Shown here: piece by piece, positions 46,890 to 57,880 of the stretch | Layout: every line of letters begins with the position of its first letter | How positions within the stretch are numbered: position 1 is the stretch's first letter | DNA from: Papio anubis | Lineage: Eukaryota > Chordata > Mammalia > Primates > Cercopithecidae | Reading direction: 5' to 3' | Length of the DNA stretch: 64,000 nt | NCBI RefSeq assembly: GCF_008728515.1 | Contig: NC_044981.1 | Coordinates: 97,414,043-97,478,042 of the forward strand | The notes under the pieces: generated by a model | What the model was told of the DNA's origin: nothing | The model's database searches: none | What the model saw: only the letters and a program-made list of their open reading frames with translations | Made by a program: the position numbers and the translations under genes

Positions 46890-47050
46890 TGGGTTGGGCA
46901 TGTAAGACACAAGAGTACAGTAGTAAGAATAGGGACTTTGAAGACTCTCATACTTGAGTTTAAATCTCAGTTATTTTGGCAAACTCTTTGAACACTAATT
47001 TATTTATTTATAAGGGTTGTTACAAGGGTTAAATATATGTGTTTGTGCAT
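46890..47050 (+). repeat. MIR SINE
   Basis: 'cagtagtaagaataggga', 'cttgagtttaaatctcagtt', 'ttggcaaactctttgaacac' and 'agggttgttacaagggttaa' match MIR in order from the 5' end to the core. Confidence 0.8.
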
Positions 47051-47311
47051 TACATTTACATTACAATTCCTTCTTAATCACCTCTCCTCTGTTCTTATTT
47101 TACTACAAGTATCATCTGTCTATGGTTCAGGTAGCTAACACAATAAGAAAGTTTAGTTATTACAATATTTAAAAGATGTTGTCAAAGAAAAATAAAAATG
47201 GAGACTACAGTTTAGATATACGCCAAGACCAACCACCTAAAACAACATAGCCCAAACTTAAGTCATTCTGATTTCTGGAAACACTATGTCTATTCAAAAA
47301 CTGTAAGCTTT

Positions 47312-47590
47312 GTGACCTTGTCCAGGCTGTAGTGCAGTGGTGTGATCTCAGCTCACTGCAACCTCCACCTGCTGGGTTCAAGCGATTCTCCTGCCTCAGC
47401 CTCCCAAGTTCCCAAGTGACTGGGATTACAGGCACACACCACCTCATCTGGATAATTTTCTTTTGTATTTTTAGTAGAGATGGGGCTTCACCATATTGGC
47501 CAGACTGGTTTCAAACTCTTGACTTCATGATCTGCCCGTCTTGGCCTCCCAAAGTGCTGGGATTATAGGTGTGAGCCACTACTCCCAGCC
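47312..47590 (-). mobile_element. Alu, antisense, lacking its A-rich tail
   Basis: From 'ccaggctgtagtgcagtggt' to 'gtgtgagccactactcccag' it is a reversed AluS-like body. The usual T-rich start is missing, and the first few Alu bases blend into 'gctttgtgaccttgtccagg'. It carries an 8-bp extra 'aagttccc'-type duplication near 47406-47417. Confidence 0.9.
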
Positions 47591-47739
47591 TTCATTTATT
47601 TAAAAAATGAATTTGAATAATTAGATAAGAACATCTTCAAGAAGTAATAAGGAGAAGTAAAATAATTGAGTCACAAACTATGTGGCTTTGGAACTCAAGT
47701 ATATCATGTATATGTATATCCATTATGACAATATATACT

Positions 47740-47882
47740 GAATATCTTGACAGTATTTAACTTACCCTGGTTTGACTTATGATTGTTTGACTTTACGATA
47801 GGTTTCTTGGGATATATTTTGGACATAAAATGGGTTTATCATGAAACGATCCCAATGTAAATTGAGGAGCATCTGTATGTAT
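47740..47882. repeat. Tc1/mariner-like DNA transposon end fragment
   Basis: 'tttgacttatgattgtttga', 'aaatgggtttatcatgaaac' and 'aattgaggagcatctgta' match a human DNA-transposon end whose consensus reads like 'cgacttacgatgggtttatcgg... gtcgaggagcatctgta'. Family name not assigned. Confidence 0.5.
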
Positions 47883-47939
47883 TTAAATATATATGTGTGT
47901 GTAGCTTTTCAAGAATGTGTGTTTTAGTTTCTTATCAAT

Positions 47940-48950
47940 GCGGAACAAACACCTGGTTCTCTTCTGTGTGGGCCTGTTCATATGGAAGATTGAACTTCCT
48001 CACAGCTGGATTCCAAGAATTACTGTTCCTAGCATTTCTTCCAGGGGAGATCTAGTGGTAACAACTACTCTTAGCTTTCATTTATCTGGAAATGTCTTAA
48101 TTTCTTACTCAATTTGAAAGGCAGTTTTGCCAGATATAGGATTCTTGGTTAATGGGGATTTTTTTTTGGAGGTGGGGGTGTTGTTTGTTATTCTTTTAGC
48201 ACTTTGAATGAATCAGCTCACTGCTTTCTGGCCTCTAATGTTTCTTATGAGAAATCTGCAGATATCTTTAGTGAGAATCTTTTGTATTTGAAAAGTTGCA
48301 TTTCTCTTGCTGCTCTTAATTTTTTTTTTATCTTTGACCTTTGAAAGTTTGATTAAAATGTATCCCAGTGTGGATTTATTTGAGTAAGTCCCTTGAGCTT
48401 CTTAAATAATAATATTTATGTCTTTCCTCAAATTTGGGATGTTTTCAGTGAGTATTTTTTGAAATATCTTTCTGCTCCTTTCTAAGACTCCCACAATGTG
48501 TATATTGTTATACTTGGTGGTGTCCACGGGTCCCATAGGCTCTGTTCAGTTTTCTTTAGTCTTTTTTCTTTCTGTTCTTTAGACTCTATAGATTTTAATT
48601 GTCCTATTTTTAAGTTTGCTGAGTTTTGCTTTTGCCTGCTCAAATTTGCCTTTTAATTCTTCTAGTGAATTTTTTATTTCACAGATTATACTCTTCACAG
48701 AAGAGTCCCCATATGAGAAGTTTCCTCCTGGTTGCACATGGGTATGGATGGGTGCACAAAACATCATGAATTTTCCCTCCCCTTTTGCTAGCAACACTTC
48801 TTGCTGTTACATTTGCCTGAGTACTGTAGCTTGTCAAACACATTGAGGTAGTCTCTAGCATTCTTGCAGTTCCATTATGGTCCATATACTGACTTGGTGT
48901 TTCTGTGAATAAAAAGAGAGCCTTTACCTTCCTAGTCCACCATCTTCCTA
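47940..48950 (-). mobile_element. Old L1M/HAL1-like fragment, antisense
   Basis: 'ctggaaatgtcttaatttct', 'ttttgccagatataggattc', 'tcactgctttctggcctcta', 'cctttgaaagtttgattaaa' and 'tgttttcagtgagtattttt' are reverse-complement blocks typical of ORF1-proximal sequence in old L1M and HAL1 elements. No open frame of note survives. Confidence 0.7.
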
Positions 48951-49513
48951 ATGTCAGTACTCCATCATGATCTTTTTACATCTTGGACTTCTGCCATAAT
49001 TTATTAGATTGTATATTTTTCTCTTCCTTGGTTTATTTTGTTGTTGTGGTGGTGGTGGTGGTGGTGGAATCAGTCCTGAAGTTACTTTTAGGAATGGTTA
49101 TAGGATAGAGTATGGAGTTTATGTGTGGAAGGTTTACAGGAATGAATATTTAGCTATAGATTTTTAAGTAATCCTGAGATTTCAATTTTCCTCTTTACTG
49201 TTATCATACTATGCCTGTCTTTTTGAAGTTCTAGGTATCCCAGGTATACTTTAGCCCTTCTGAGAGCTAGAGGCCCAAGTCTTCTAAACCTGTCTTTGTT
49301 AGACATTCCTTCTTTATTCATTCTCCATCTTCCAACAATGTAGTTCAATTCTGTGTTCAATAATAGTCACATTCTATTCTCGTTTTGGTTGTTGTCTTAA
49401 CTTTTGTTCCATCTATCTGCTTTTAAGAGAGTCTTGGGCATAAGAGGAGATGGATATGTACTCATTCAGTTTAACAAATTGAACTAGTTTTATTTTTCCT
49501 TTAAATTACATTT
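48951..49513. other. Single-copy DNA with a TGG microsatellite
   Basis: (TGG)n with TTG start at 49039-49068. No gene or repeat family recognised in the rest. Confidence 0.5.
49039..49068. repeat. (TGG)n microsatellite
   Basis: Three TTG followed by about seven TGG units. Confidence 0.9.
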
Positions 49514-49526
49514 TAAATATACTGTA

Positions 49527-49808
49527 CATGTAATTCTAGCACTTTGGGAGGCCGAGGTGGGTGGATCACTTGAGGTCGGGAGTTCAAGACCAGACTGACC
49601 ACCATGATGAAACCCCGTCTCTATTAAAAATACAAAAATTAACTGGACGTGGTGGTGCATGCCTGTAATCCCAGTTACTCAGGAGGCCGAAGCAAGAGAA
49701 TCGCTAGAACCCAGGAGGCAGAGGTTGCAGTGAGCTAAGATAGTGCCATTGCACTCCAGCCTGGGCGACAGGGTGACACGTCGTCAAAAAAAAAAAAAAA
49801 AAAAAAAA
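49527..49808 (+). mobile_element. Alu 1 of cluster, plus strand, 5'-truncated
   Basis: Begins at 'catgtaattctagcactttg', so about the first 24 bp are missing, then runs through both monomers to an A-rich tail. AluS-like. The 13-mer 'taaatatactgta' precedes it (49514-49526) and recurs at 50056-50068, beyond the next Alu, which shows that Alu 2 later landed in the tail of Alu 1. Confidence 0.93.
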
Positions 49809-50000
49809 GCAGGCACGGTAGCTCACACCTATTTGTAATCCCACCACTTTGGGAGGCCGAGGCAGGTGGATCATGAGGTCAGAGATCGAGACCATGGTGA
49901 AACCCTGTCTCTACTAAAAATACAAAAAATTAGCCGCGTGAGGTGGCGGGCGCCTGTAGTCCCAGCTACTTGGGCGACAGAGCAAGATTCCGTCTCAAAA

Positions 50001-50035
<35 letters not shown>

Positions 50036-50055
50036 ACAAAAAATAAAAAAGAAGG
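49809..50055 (+). mobile_element. Alu 2 of cluster, plus strand, right-arm deletion
   Basis: Starts 'gcaggcacggtagctcac' immediately after the A-run of Alu 1. The body passes from 'gtagtcccagctactt' straight to 'gggcgacagagcaagattcc', so about 85 bp of the right arm is missing. It ends in (AAAT)n then A-rich sequence. The 'gaggtcagagatcgagacc' block suggests AluY/AluSc. No separate TSD is resolvable because both sides are A-rich. Confidence 0.9.
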
Positions 50056-50080
50056 TAAATATACTGTAGAGTTCATCTTG

Positions 50081-50368
50081 TTTTTTGAGATAGATTCTTG
50101 CTCTGTCACCCAGACTGGAGTGCAGTGGCACAATTTCTGCTCATTGCAACCTCTGCCTCCCAAGTTCAAGTGATTCTCCTGCCTCAGCCTTCTGAGTAGC
50201 TGGGATTACAGGCCCCCACCACCACACCCAGCTAATTTTTACATTTTTAGTAGGGACGATGTTTCTCCATGTTGGCCGGGCTGGCCTCAAACTCCTGACC
50301 TCAAGTGATCCACCCACCTTGGCCTCCTAAAGTGCTGGGACTACAGGCATGAGTCACCACGTCCAGCC
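50081..50368 (-). mobile_element. Alu 3 of cluster, antisense, full length
   Basis: Starts with a short T run then 'gagatagattcttgctctgt' and ends 'gagtcaccacgtccagcc'. 'agttcatc' (50070-50077) and 'agttcttc' (50369-50376) are a likely 8-bp TSD with one mismatch. It faces Alu 2 tail to tail about 25 bp away. Confidence 0.92.
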
Positions 50369-50376
50369 AGTTCTTC

Positions 50377-50799
50377 AAATATTTATTGATCAATATTGGC
50401 TTGCTTTATGTTTGATAATATAAGAATAAAGATTATTTTAAATATGAGATAATATAAGTTTAAACATTATATTAGATAACATGAGTTCAGAATTTTTGAA
50501 AAGTTTTTATTATAGTACATTGAAAGAAACAGATGAATAAACAGGAATGTACCATTCAATATAGTAATAATGTCAAATACCATTTGGAGCACCTAAAACA
50601 TATTGGATGTTGAAAAGTAAATTATATTTGCAGTCTCTTATATCTCATATTTATGATGGCTACCCACACATTTCCCACAAATTACACAGGCGGACCTGTG
50701 CATATATTTTTATAATCAATTTCAAGAGATTCATTGAGCCTATGAAGCCAGTCTGTAAACCAAATAGAATCAACAATTCTCCTGTTAAAAGTCCTTAAT
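50377..50799. other. AT-rich single-copy DNA
   Basis: No repeat or gene recognised. Confidence 0.55.
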
Positions 50800-51340
50800 A
50801 TAAATAATTCACCCATTCTTTTGTTTACTCAAAAGTAATTATTGAGCACTTACTACAAGCAAGGCATTATTCCAAATATTATGGAGTGTAGGTGTGGATA
50901 GACCAGTCAATGAGGCAGACAAATTTTTTTTGTCTTTTCAAAGTTAATAGTCTAGAGTATAGTATACAGTATGGTATAACAGATAATGATGTGTGCTATG
51001 GAGGAAAATAAAGTCAGAAATGAGTTTAATGCATGATTGAGGAACTTTATTTTAAATAGAATGTTTAGATAACACAAAATTAAGTAAATGACATATGAGG
51101 AAAAATATAAATGAGGTACGGGAGCTAGGTTTGTGGCAACTGGAGCAGAGTGTATCCAGTGATCGAGCAGCAATGGCATGGCCCTGAGAAAAGAATATGA
51201 CTTGTATGTTTGATAAACAGCAAGGAAGGTAGTATAGCCCACTGTTAGGAGTGAGAGAAGGAGAGGATGAGGTATGTGATGTCAGGAAGCTAATAAGGAC
51301 ACATGTGTTTATCCAGTAGAGCCTTGTTCTTTAGCTTTAA
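50800..51340 (-). repeat. L2-class LINE relic, antisense
   Basis: 'attattgagcacttactaca' and 'gcaaggcattattcc' at the left, then 'gatgtgtgctatggagg', 'tgacatatgag', 'aacagcaaggaaggtagtat' and related blocks follow the order of reverse-complement L2-type sequence. The far part is weakly matched. Confidence 0.6.
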
Positions 51341-52104
51341 TGAATGGGGAAGGAATGGGTCAGATTGGATAGATTAGTGACATAATTAAATTTTCCTGAG
51401 AAAGTGAAATTTAAACAAATGCATGCATGATAAGCATTAGCTAGGGAAAAGAGAGAGGAAAAGCATCCAGGTGGAAGGCAGAACATAAATGAAGACATGG
51501 AAGCTTTCCCTTTAAGGGATTGATCATCCCTTGAAAATGCTGATTTTGCTTCATTTCTGTTCAGTGAGTTACTTGAGCAGATACCTAGATTTTTTGGTGT
51601 ATTTTTTCTTATGATTATACAGGTTAGCAATCCAGAATAAATTTCCTAGTGAAGGCATGAAGGCAATTAATTAAAGACAACTAATTCAATAGTGGATAAT
51701 TTTCTAAAAGAACCAACTGAAGAGCCAAAAATGCAGGTGTTACTACTTGGATCAATACAAAGCAGTTACATTTCTTTTTCAGTGAAATTGCTGCAAGCAC
51801 AAAAATATGACTAATTTCAAACCTGTAACAGCCAAAGCAGCATGTGGGTTTCTAATGATCAGATTATGAACAGCTTACGGAATGTCCACATAAAGGCCAA
51901 TGCACAGAGCTAACTCCGTGTTTTGTCTTGTTTTTAATTTTTAGAACCATTATTTGAAGCCTTAGTAATTTTAAAGCAACACACACACACACACACACAC
52001 ACCCCCACATACACACAAACACAACTTAATAAGGGACTTTTACATAAATCATCTAAGAACTCAAAAATTATTGTGGAATGGTTAAACAAAAACATCTTTT
52101 CCTT
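51341..52104. other. Single-copy DNA with a CA microsatellite
   Basis: (CA)n with a poly-C interruption at 51978-52022. No gene or repeat family recognised elsewhere. Confidence 0.5.
51978..52022. repeat. (CA)n microsatellite, interrupted
   Basis: About 12 CA repeats, then 'ccccc', then a degenerate acacac tail. Confidence 0.92.
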
Positions 52105-52945
52105 TTTTAGAATGAAAAATACTAAATGATTTCAGTTAGATGTGGAACCTGAAGGAAAAAAAAAAGTAGTATCATAGAAGCAGAGAGTAAAGCAGTTTTT
52201 ACCAGGGATTAGGGAAAGTTGAGGTGAAGGAAGGGTGGAGAGTGGCTAATCAGTAAATACGAAGTTACTATTAGATAGGAGAAGTAAGTTCTGGCGTTCT
52301 ATTACACAGTAGGAGGAATGATACAGTTTGGCTATTTGTCCCTGCCCAAATCTCATGATCACTAGTAATCCCCAGTGCTGGAGGTGGGGTCTGATGGGAT
52401 GTGCTTGGATCATGATTGGGTAGATTCCTTGTGACTTGATTCTGTCTTCGTGATTTTGAGTTCTTGTGAGATCTGGTCATTTAAGTGTGTGGCACCTCCC
52501 CCTGCACACTCTCTCTCTCTCTCCTACTCCTGCTTTTGCCACATGATGTGCTACCTCCCACTTTGCCTTCCACCATGTTTGTAAAGTGCCTGAGGCCTCC
52601 CTAGAAGCCGAGCAGATATCAGTACCATGCTTTCTGTAAAACCTGCAGAACCATGAGCCAATTAAACGTCATTCCTTTATAAGTTACCCAGTCTCAGGTA
52701 TTGTTTACAGCAATTCAAGAACAGCCTAATACAGGAAATATGGTTAACAGTAAGTTATTGTATATTACAAAATAGCTAGAAGAGAGGCTTTTGAATGTTC
52801 TCACTATGAAGAAATAATAAATGCATCAGGTGATGGATATGCAAATCACCCAGATTTGAACTTTATACAACACATATGTGTGTCAAAAACTATAAATTTT
52901 TTATAGTTACAATGTAACAATAAAATTTTAAAATTATTTTAGTAG
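52105..52945 (+). mobile_element. L1MB-like 3' UTR, split by an MST LTR
   Basis: 'tactaaatgatttcagttag', 'agaagcagagagtaaag', 'agtaagttctggcgttctat' and 'tacacagtagga' precede the LTR. 'tatggttaacagtaagttat', 'agctagaagagaggcttttg' and 'ggtgatggatatgcaaatca' follow it. These are consecutive blocks of the L1MB 3' UTR. Confidence 0.85.
52319..52733 (+). mobile_element. MSTA/MSTB-like MaLR solo LTR
   Basis: Runs from 'tgatacagtttggctatttg' to 'agaacagcctaataca' with 'tgcccaaatctcatgatcac', 'gagttcttgtgagatctggt', 'gagccaattaaacg' and 'ttacccagtctcaggta'. Flanking bases 'aggaa' occur at 52314-52318 and, sharing the final A of the LTR, at 52733-52737, consistent with a 5-bp TSD. No internal region. 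Confidence 0.9.
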
Positions 52946-53579
52946 TCTATTTTTAAACAAACCTCTAAAAGAACTCAGTATAATGAGACGCTAATATTAT
53001 AAAAGCAGTAGTAACATTTTTGGCCTTTGATTTATTAATATTCCATATTTTAGTAAGGTATTTTCTTGTACCCCAAGGTAAAGCATAATCATTTTGTAGA
53101 TACTTTCTACCCTTAAGGTAGTCTACAATCACACAGAGATGCTACAAACCCAAAATGAATGTCCCAAATATTAAGTTATACTAAGGATGAAAAATACTAC
53201 AAGAATCTACTGAATATAGACTTGAATGTTTTTTACTGAAAATTCTGTGGCATCTATACATAAATATTTTCTTTTTTACTTATAAGAGAAAAGATACATC
53301 AGAAGATTCCCAATTATTTTATTTATACTGAGGCAGGAAGTTTCAATTTACTGATCAAAAAGAGTTGCCGAGTTACTTGATATTTTAATCTTATGTATAT
53401 TCAGAAATTTGAATTGACAATGAAATATATTTGATGCAATGCACATATATATGTTAATAATAAGCTTCAAATTAAGAATTTGTGTTTTCAGTAATCATTT
53501 TAAGAATCACTAAATTTATATTTTAATGTGCATACATAGATATGTACATGTGGGATATGTATCTGCAGAAAGATACAAA
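52946..53579. other. AT-rich single-copy DNA
   Basis: No repeat or gene recognised. Confidence 0.5.
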
Positions 53580-55837
53580 TTTTATTATTTTTTTATTTCT
53601 GAGACTACTGTTATGGACCTTTTGATAGGGATCTCATCTAATCTATAAATTGCTTTGTGTAGCATGAACATTTAAAAAATATTATATCTTCTAATTCATA
53701 AACACGAGATATCTTTCTATTTATTTATGTCTTCTTCAACATATTTCAAAAGTATTTTATAATTTTTCATATACAGTTCTTTTACTTCCTTGGTTAAATA
53801 TATTCATAGGGTTTTTTTTTTTTGGTAGCTTTTATAAATCAGATAGTTTTTTGATTTCTTTTTTAGATAGTTTACTGTAATTATATGGAGACTGTATTGA
53901 TTTTTGTCTGTTAATTTTGTATCCTGAAATTTTACTGAATTAGTTCCTTAGTTCTTAAATTTCTTGTGGTGTCTTTAGAGTTTTCTATAGATGAGATTAT
54001 GTCACCTTCAGAAGGAATCTTACTTCCCCCTTTCTAATTTGAATGCCTTTTACTTCTTTTTCTCACCTAATTTCTCCAGCTTGGACTTCTAGCACTGTGT
54101 TAAATAAAAGGGGTGAAAGCAGGCATTTTTGTCTTGTTCCAGGTCTTAGAGGAAAAGCTTTCAATTTTTCCCTACTTAATATGTTGTCCACTGTGGATTT
54201 GCCATTTGTGGTTTTTATTGTGTTCAGGTACATACATTCTATACTTAATTCATTTAAAGTTTTTATCATTAAGGAAGGATAAATTTTGTTAAATGGCTTT
54301 TCTCTGTCTACGGAAGTGATCACATTGTTTTTGGCCTATTTTTTTGTTAATATGTTGTATCACATATATTGATTTGCATTAACCATGCTTGCATCTATGG
54401 AATTAATCCCACTTAAGCAGGGTGAACAGTCTTTTTAATGTGCTATTGTATTTGATTTGCTATTATTTTGTTCAGACATTTTGAATCTATGTTCATCAGG
54501 GATATTGGCCTGCAGTTTAGTCTTTTAGAGTATTCTTGTCTGGTTTTGGTGTCATAGTAATGCTGTCCTTGTAGGGTGATTTTAGAAATATTTCTTCTTC
54601 AATTTTTTGGAGTAGTTTGAGAGGAACTGGTATTAGTTCTTCCAATACATGGTAGAATTCATCAGTGAAGCCATAATGTTCTAGGATTTTCTTTGATAGG
54701 AGGCCTCTTATCACTGATTTAATTTTCTTACTTATTATTTGTCTATTCAGATTTTTATATTTCTTTGTAAGTCAGTATTGGTAGACTATATGCGTTCAAG
54801 AATTTAGCTATTTCTTCTAGGTTATTCAATTTGTTGGTATATAATTGTTTGCTATTGTAGTGTTTGTATTTCTGTGGTATCAGTAGTCGTGTGTCCTTTT
54901 TTTTTTAATTTTATTTATTTGAGCCTTCCCTCTTTTATTCTTAGTCTAGTTAAGCTTTGGCAATGTTATTTTTCTTTACAAAAAAAATCAACTCTTTGTT
55001 ATGTTGAATTTTTGCAATTTTTTAGTCTCTATATCATTCATATCTGCTTAAATCTTTATTATTTTACCTTATACTAATTTTGTTTAGTGTGTTTATGTTT
55101 TTTTTTAGTTCCTTGAGGGGTAATAATAGGTTTTTTATTTGAGATCCTTTTCTGTTTCTATGCAGGCATTTATTGATTTAAAATTTCTTCTTAGAAATGC
55201 TTTAGTTGTGTTCCATAGCTTATAATGTATATTGTTTCAATTCTTGTTTGTCCCACAAATTAGTTTTAATTTCCCTTTTAATGTATTTATTCTCATTGGT
55301 TATTCAAGAGCATTTTTTAAATTGCCATGTATTTGTAAAGTTTCTAAAATTCCTTCTGCTTCTTATGTATAGTTTTTAAATATTGTAGTCAGAAAAGTAA
55401 TATGTTGTCTTAGATTTGTTAAAACATGTTTTATGTCTGATTGTATAATATATTCTGTGTTTTATTGTGAATTTAATTTTGTTGGTAAATTTTATACCTT
55501 TATAAATTTTTATAATCTGAATTACTGTCTTTTGCTTTAATGGTAGCACTCCCTTAAGGATTTCTTATAAGTCCAGTCTAGTGATGATAAATTACACAGC
55601 TTTTGCTTGTGTGAGAAACAGTTTATCTCTCCCTCATTTTTAATAAAAATGTTATTGCTGGGTATAGTATTCTTGGTTAGTAGGTTTATTTATTTATTTA
55701 TTTTTTTAGCCCTTTGAATATATGACCTCATTCTCCCCTAGTGTGCCAGGTTCAACTTAAAAATCAGCTGATATTTAATGGAAATTTCCTTATATGTGAC
55801 TTATAATTTTTCCTTGCTTCTTTTAGCATTCTCTCTT
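53580..55837 (-). mobile_element. Old L1M fragment, antisense, ORF2 to ORF1 side
   Basis: Reverse-complement L1 ORF2 from the late RT region ('gtatcctgaaattttactga', 'tgtggtgtctttagagtttt') through the RT core to the N-terminal side ('tttagttgtgttccatagct') and beyond. A minus-strand frame at 54063-54323 carries RT-domain residues 'FPLRPGTRQKCLLSPLLFN'. Multiple frames are needed, so ORF2 is dead. Confidence 0.85.
54063..54714 (-). pseudogene. L1M ORF2 reverse-transcriptase remnants
   Basis: Two frames survive: 54517-54714 (pre-RT to early RT, with 'LIPVPLKLLQKIEEE') and 54063-54323 (central RT, including the block before the catalytic FADD). They are out of frame with each other and separated by stops. 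This is the reverse-transcriptase core of an ancient L1 and cannot be made as a protein. Confidence 0.78.
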
Positions 55838-56718
55838 TATTTTTAATTTTTTAATTTTTAAATTGATACATAATGATTGTTCCTATTTTAGCATAAGTGT
55901 GATATTTCGGTACATGAATACATGTGTAGTATTCACATAAGGGTAATCAAGATATCTATTGACTAAAATAGCTTTTGTTTTTCTTTGTTGACAACATTCC
56001 AGGTCTTTCTTCTAGCTGTTTTAAAATATGCAATGAATTTTTGTTTACTTAGTCACTGTGCACTGTTATTAAACATTAGAATTTATTCTTTCTAGCTAAT
56101 TGTTTATACCCACCAACCAACACCCTTTAAATCCCCTCTCCCTCAGTAGTATTTTCAGACTCCGGATAACACCATTCTACTCTTTACCTCCATGAGGTCA
56201 ACAATTCTTAAGTCCTACATATGAGTAAGAACATATAATATTTGTCTTTTTGGCCTTGGCTTATTTCACTAAGCAAAATATTTTCCAGTTCCATTCATGT
56301 CGCACTGCAGATGACATAATTCTCTCTTTTTTTTTGGAGCACATAACCAGTAGTGGTATTGTGGGATCATATACTAATTCTATTTTTAGTTTTACGAGGA
56401 ACTTCTGTATGTTTTTCATAATGTGTGTACTAATTTACCTTCTCACTAACAATATATAAGCATTCCTGTTTCTCCAAATCCTCACCAGCATTTGTTATTT
56501 TTTGTTTTTAAGATAATATTCATTTTAACTGGGGTAAGATGATAATCTCATTGTCATTTCGATTTGCATTTCTTTGAGGAGTTTGTATATACCCGTGGGC
56601 CATTTTTATGTCTTCTTTTTGAAAACATCTTTTCCATTTTTTGGCCTATTTTTAATTAGGTTCTTTTTTCTCTTCTTTCCTTTTTATTTCTTTGCTATTG
56701 AGTTGTGTGAGTTCCTTA
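55838..56718 (-). mobile_element. L1 (L1MA/L1PB-like) 3' end, antisense, 5'-truncated
   Basis: Begins with a T/A-rich tail, then 'gtacatgaatacatgtgtag', 'ctacatatgagtaagaacat', 'cagttccattcatgtcgcac', 'ttctccaaatcctcaccagc' and 'gatgataatctcattgtcat' as the reverse complement of L1 3' UTR and ORF2 C-terminus. It stops near 'gagttccttaagg'. It abuts the older L1M at 55837 and probably inserted there. Confidence 0.85.
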
Positions 56719-57009
56719 AGGGGCTCGTGGGGACTGCTAAAGTCCTCCTGCTTACATTTTTTTCTGCAAGGAAAATTCCTACTGACTTCAAGCCAATCCT
56801 GGTGGGAGAGGTGGAGTGAAGGGGCAAGGTGCTTTACCCACCTCTCCATGCTTACTGGGTTTCTGTGCCCCATAGGAATTCAGATACAAACTTGCTGTAC
56901 TCTAGTACTCTCCTTCAGACATTCTATTGGAAATTAATTTGTTCATTTGTTGTTTTGGTATTGTTTTATTGGGGAAAATAAACACCAGTCAACTTCAGCA
57001 TCTTGCTGA
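56719..57009. other. Unassigned less AT-rich segment between L1 fragments
   Basis: Not recognised. It might be 5' UTR of one of the neighbouring old L1s (its minus strand begins 'gcaagatgctgaagttgac'), but I cannot confirm that. Confidence 0.35.
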
Positions 57010-57704
57010 TATTACTTCTTCAATCACTTGTATTTTCTTTTTGGTATGAGTTTTAAAGTTTCCTTTTTTTATTTCTGATTTTACGTGATCTTCTCTTTTT
57101 CCTAGTTAATCTAGCTAAAGATGTATCGATTATGTAGATATTTTTAAAAACAACTTTTTATTTTGTTGCTCTTTTCTATTTTTCTTGTCTATATTTCATT
57201 TATTTCTGCTTGTATCTAGGCTTAGTTTTTCCTTGTTTCTCTAGTTCCTTGAAGTACAATGTTAGGCTGCTATTTGAAATCTTTATTTTGCTTCTTTTGA
57301 TGTAGGTATTTATTGCTATAAACTTACTTCTTAGAACTGCTTTTGCTGCATCCCATAAGGTTTGGTATGTTGTGTTTTCATTTTTGTTTTTTACCAAAAT
57401 ACGCTTTTAATTTTCATTTTAGTTTTTTTTTTTTAATTGACCCAATGGCTTTGCAGAGGCAAGTTGTTTAATTTCCATGTGTCTGTGAATTTTCTGAAGC
57501 TTTTCTCTGTTATTGACTTATGGTTTTATGCCATCGTGGTCAGAAAAGATATCTGACATAATTTCAATGTTCTTAAATTTGTTAAGATTAGTTTTATGGC
57601 CTAACATCTTGAAAAATGTTTAATATGGAATTCAGAAGCATGTGTTTTCTGCAGCAGTTTCTTTAAAAACAATTATTTCAAAATTCTTTGTCAGGTTGTT
57701 CATA
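57010..57704 (-). mobile_element. Old L1M ORF2 fragment, antisense
   Basis: 'gctagattaactagg'-type and 'taagtttatagcaataaata'-type ORF2 blocks are visible on the minus strand, together with 'gcatcccataaggtttggta' and 'atgccatcgtggtcagaaaa' on the plus strand. A 65-codon minus frame at 57200-57397 encodes part of the pre-RT region. The frame is otherwise broken. Confidence 0.82.
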
Positions 57705-57880
57705 TAACTCCTTTTTTAAGCATCAGTCACTGGCACTTTATTATGTGCATTTGATGATTTCAAGTTTTCTGAATTATTCTTGATCCTTGTGACTATGCAT
57801 TAATACCTGCACATAAGCTTCTCTTCTCTCTTTCTATTGTTAGTCCTTCCATGGATTTCTCCTTATTGTAATAAAATTCA
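57705..57880 (-). mobile_element. Old L1M/HAL1 ORF1-side fragment, antisense
   Basis: 'tgtcaggttgttcatataac', 'gcatcagtcactggcacttt', 'gatgatttcaagttttctga' and 'gatccttgtgactatgcatt' fit the reverse complement of L1M/HAL1 sequence upstream of ORF2. Confidence 0.6.

Noticed and set aside
56719..57009. Possible exon between L1 pieces
   Set aside because: Less AT-rich, but flanked by L1 on both sides. An old L1 5' UTR is as likely, and the frames overlap without splice-site support.
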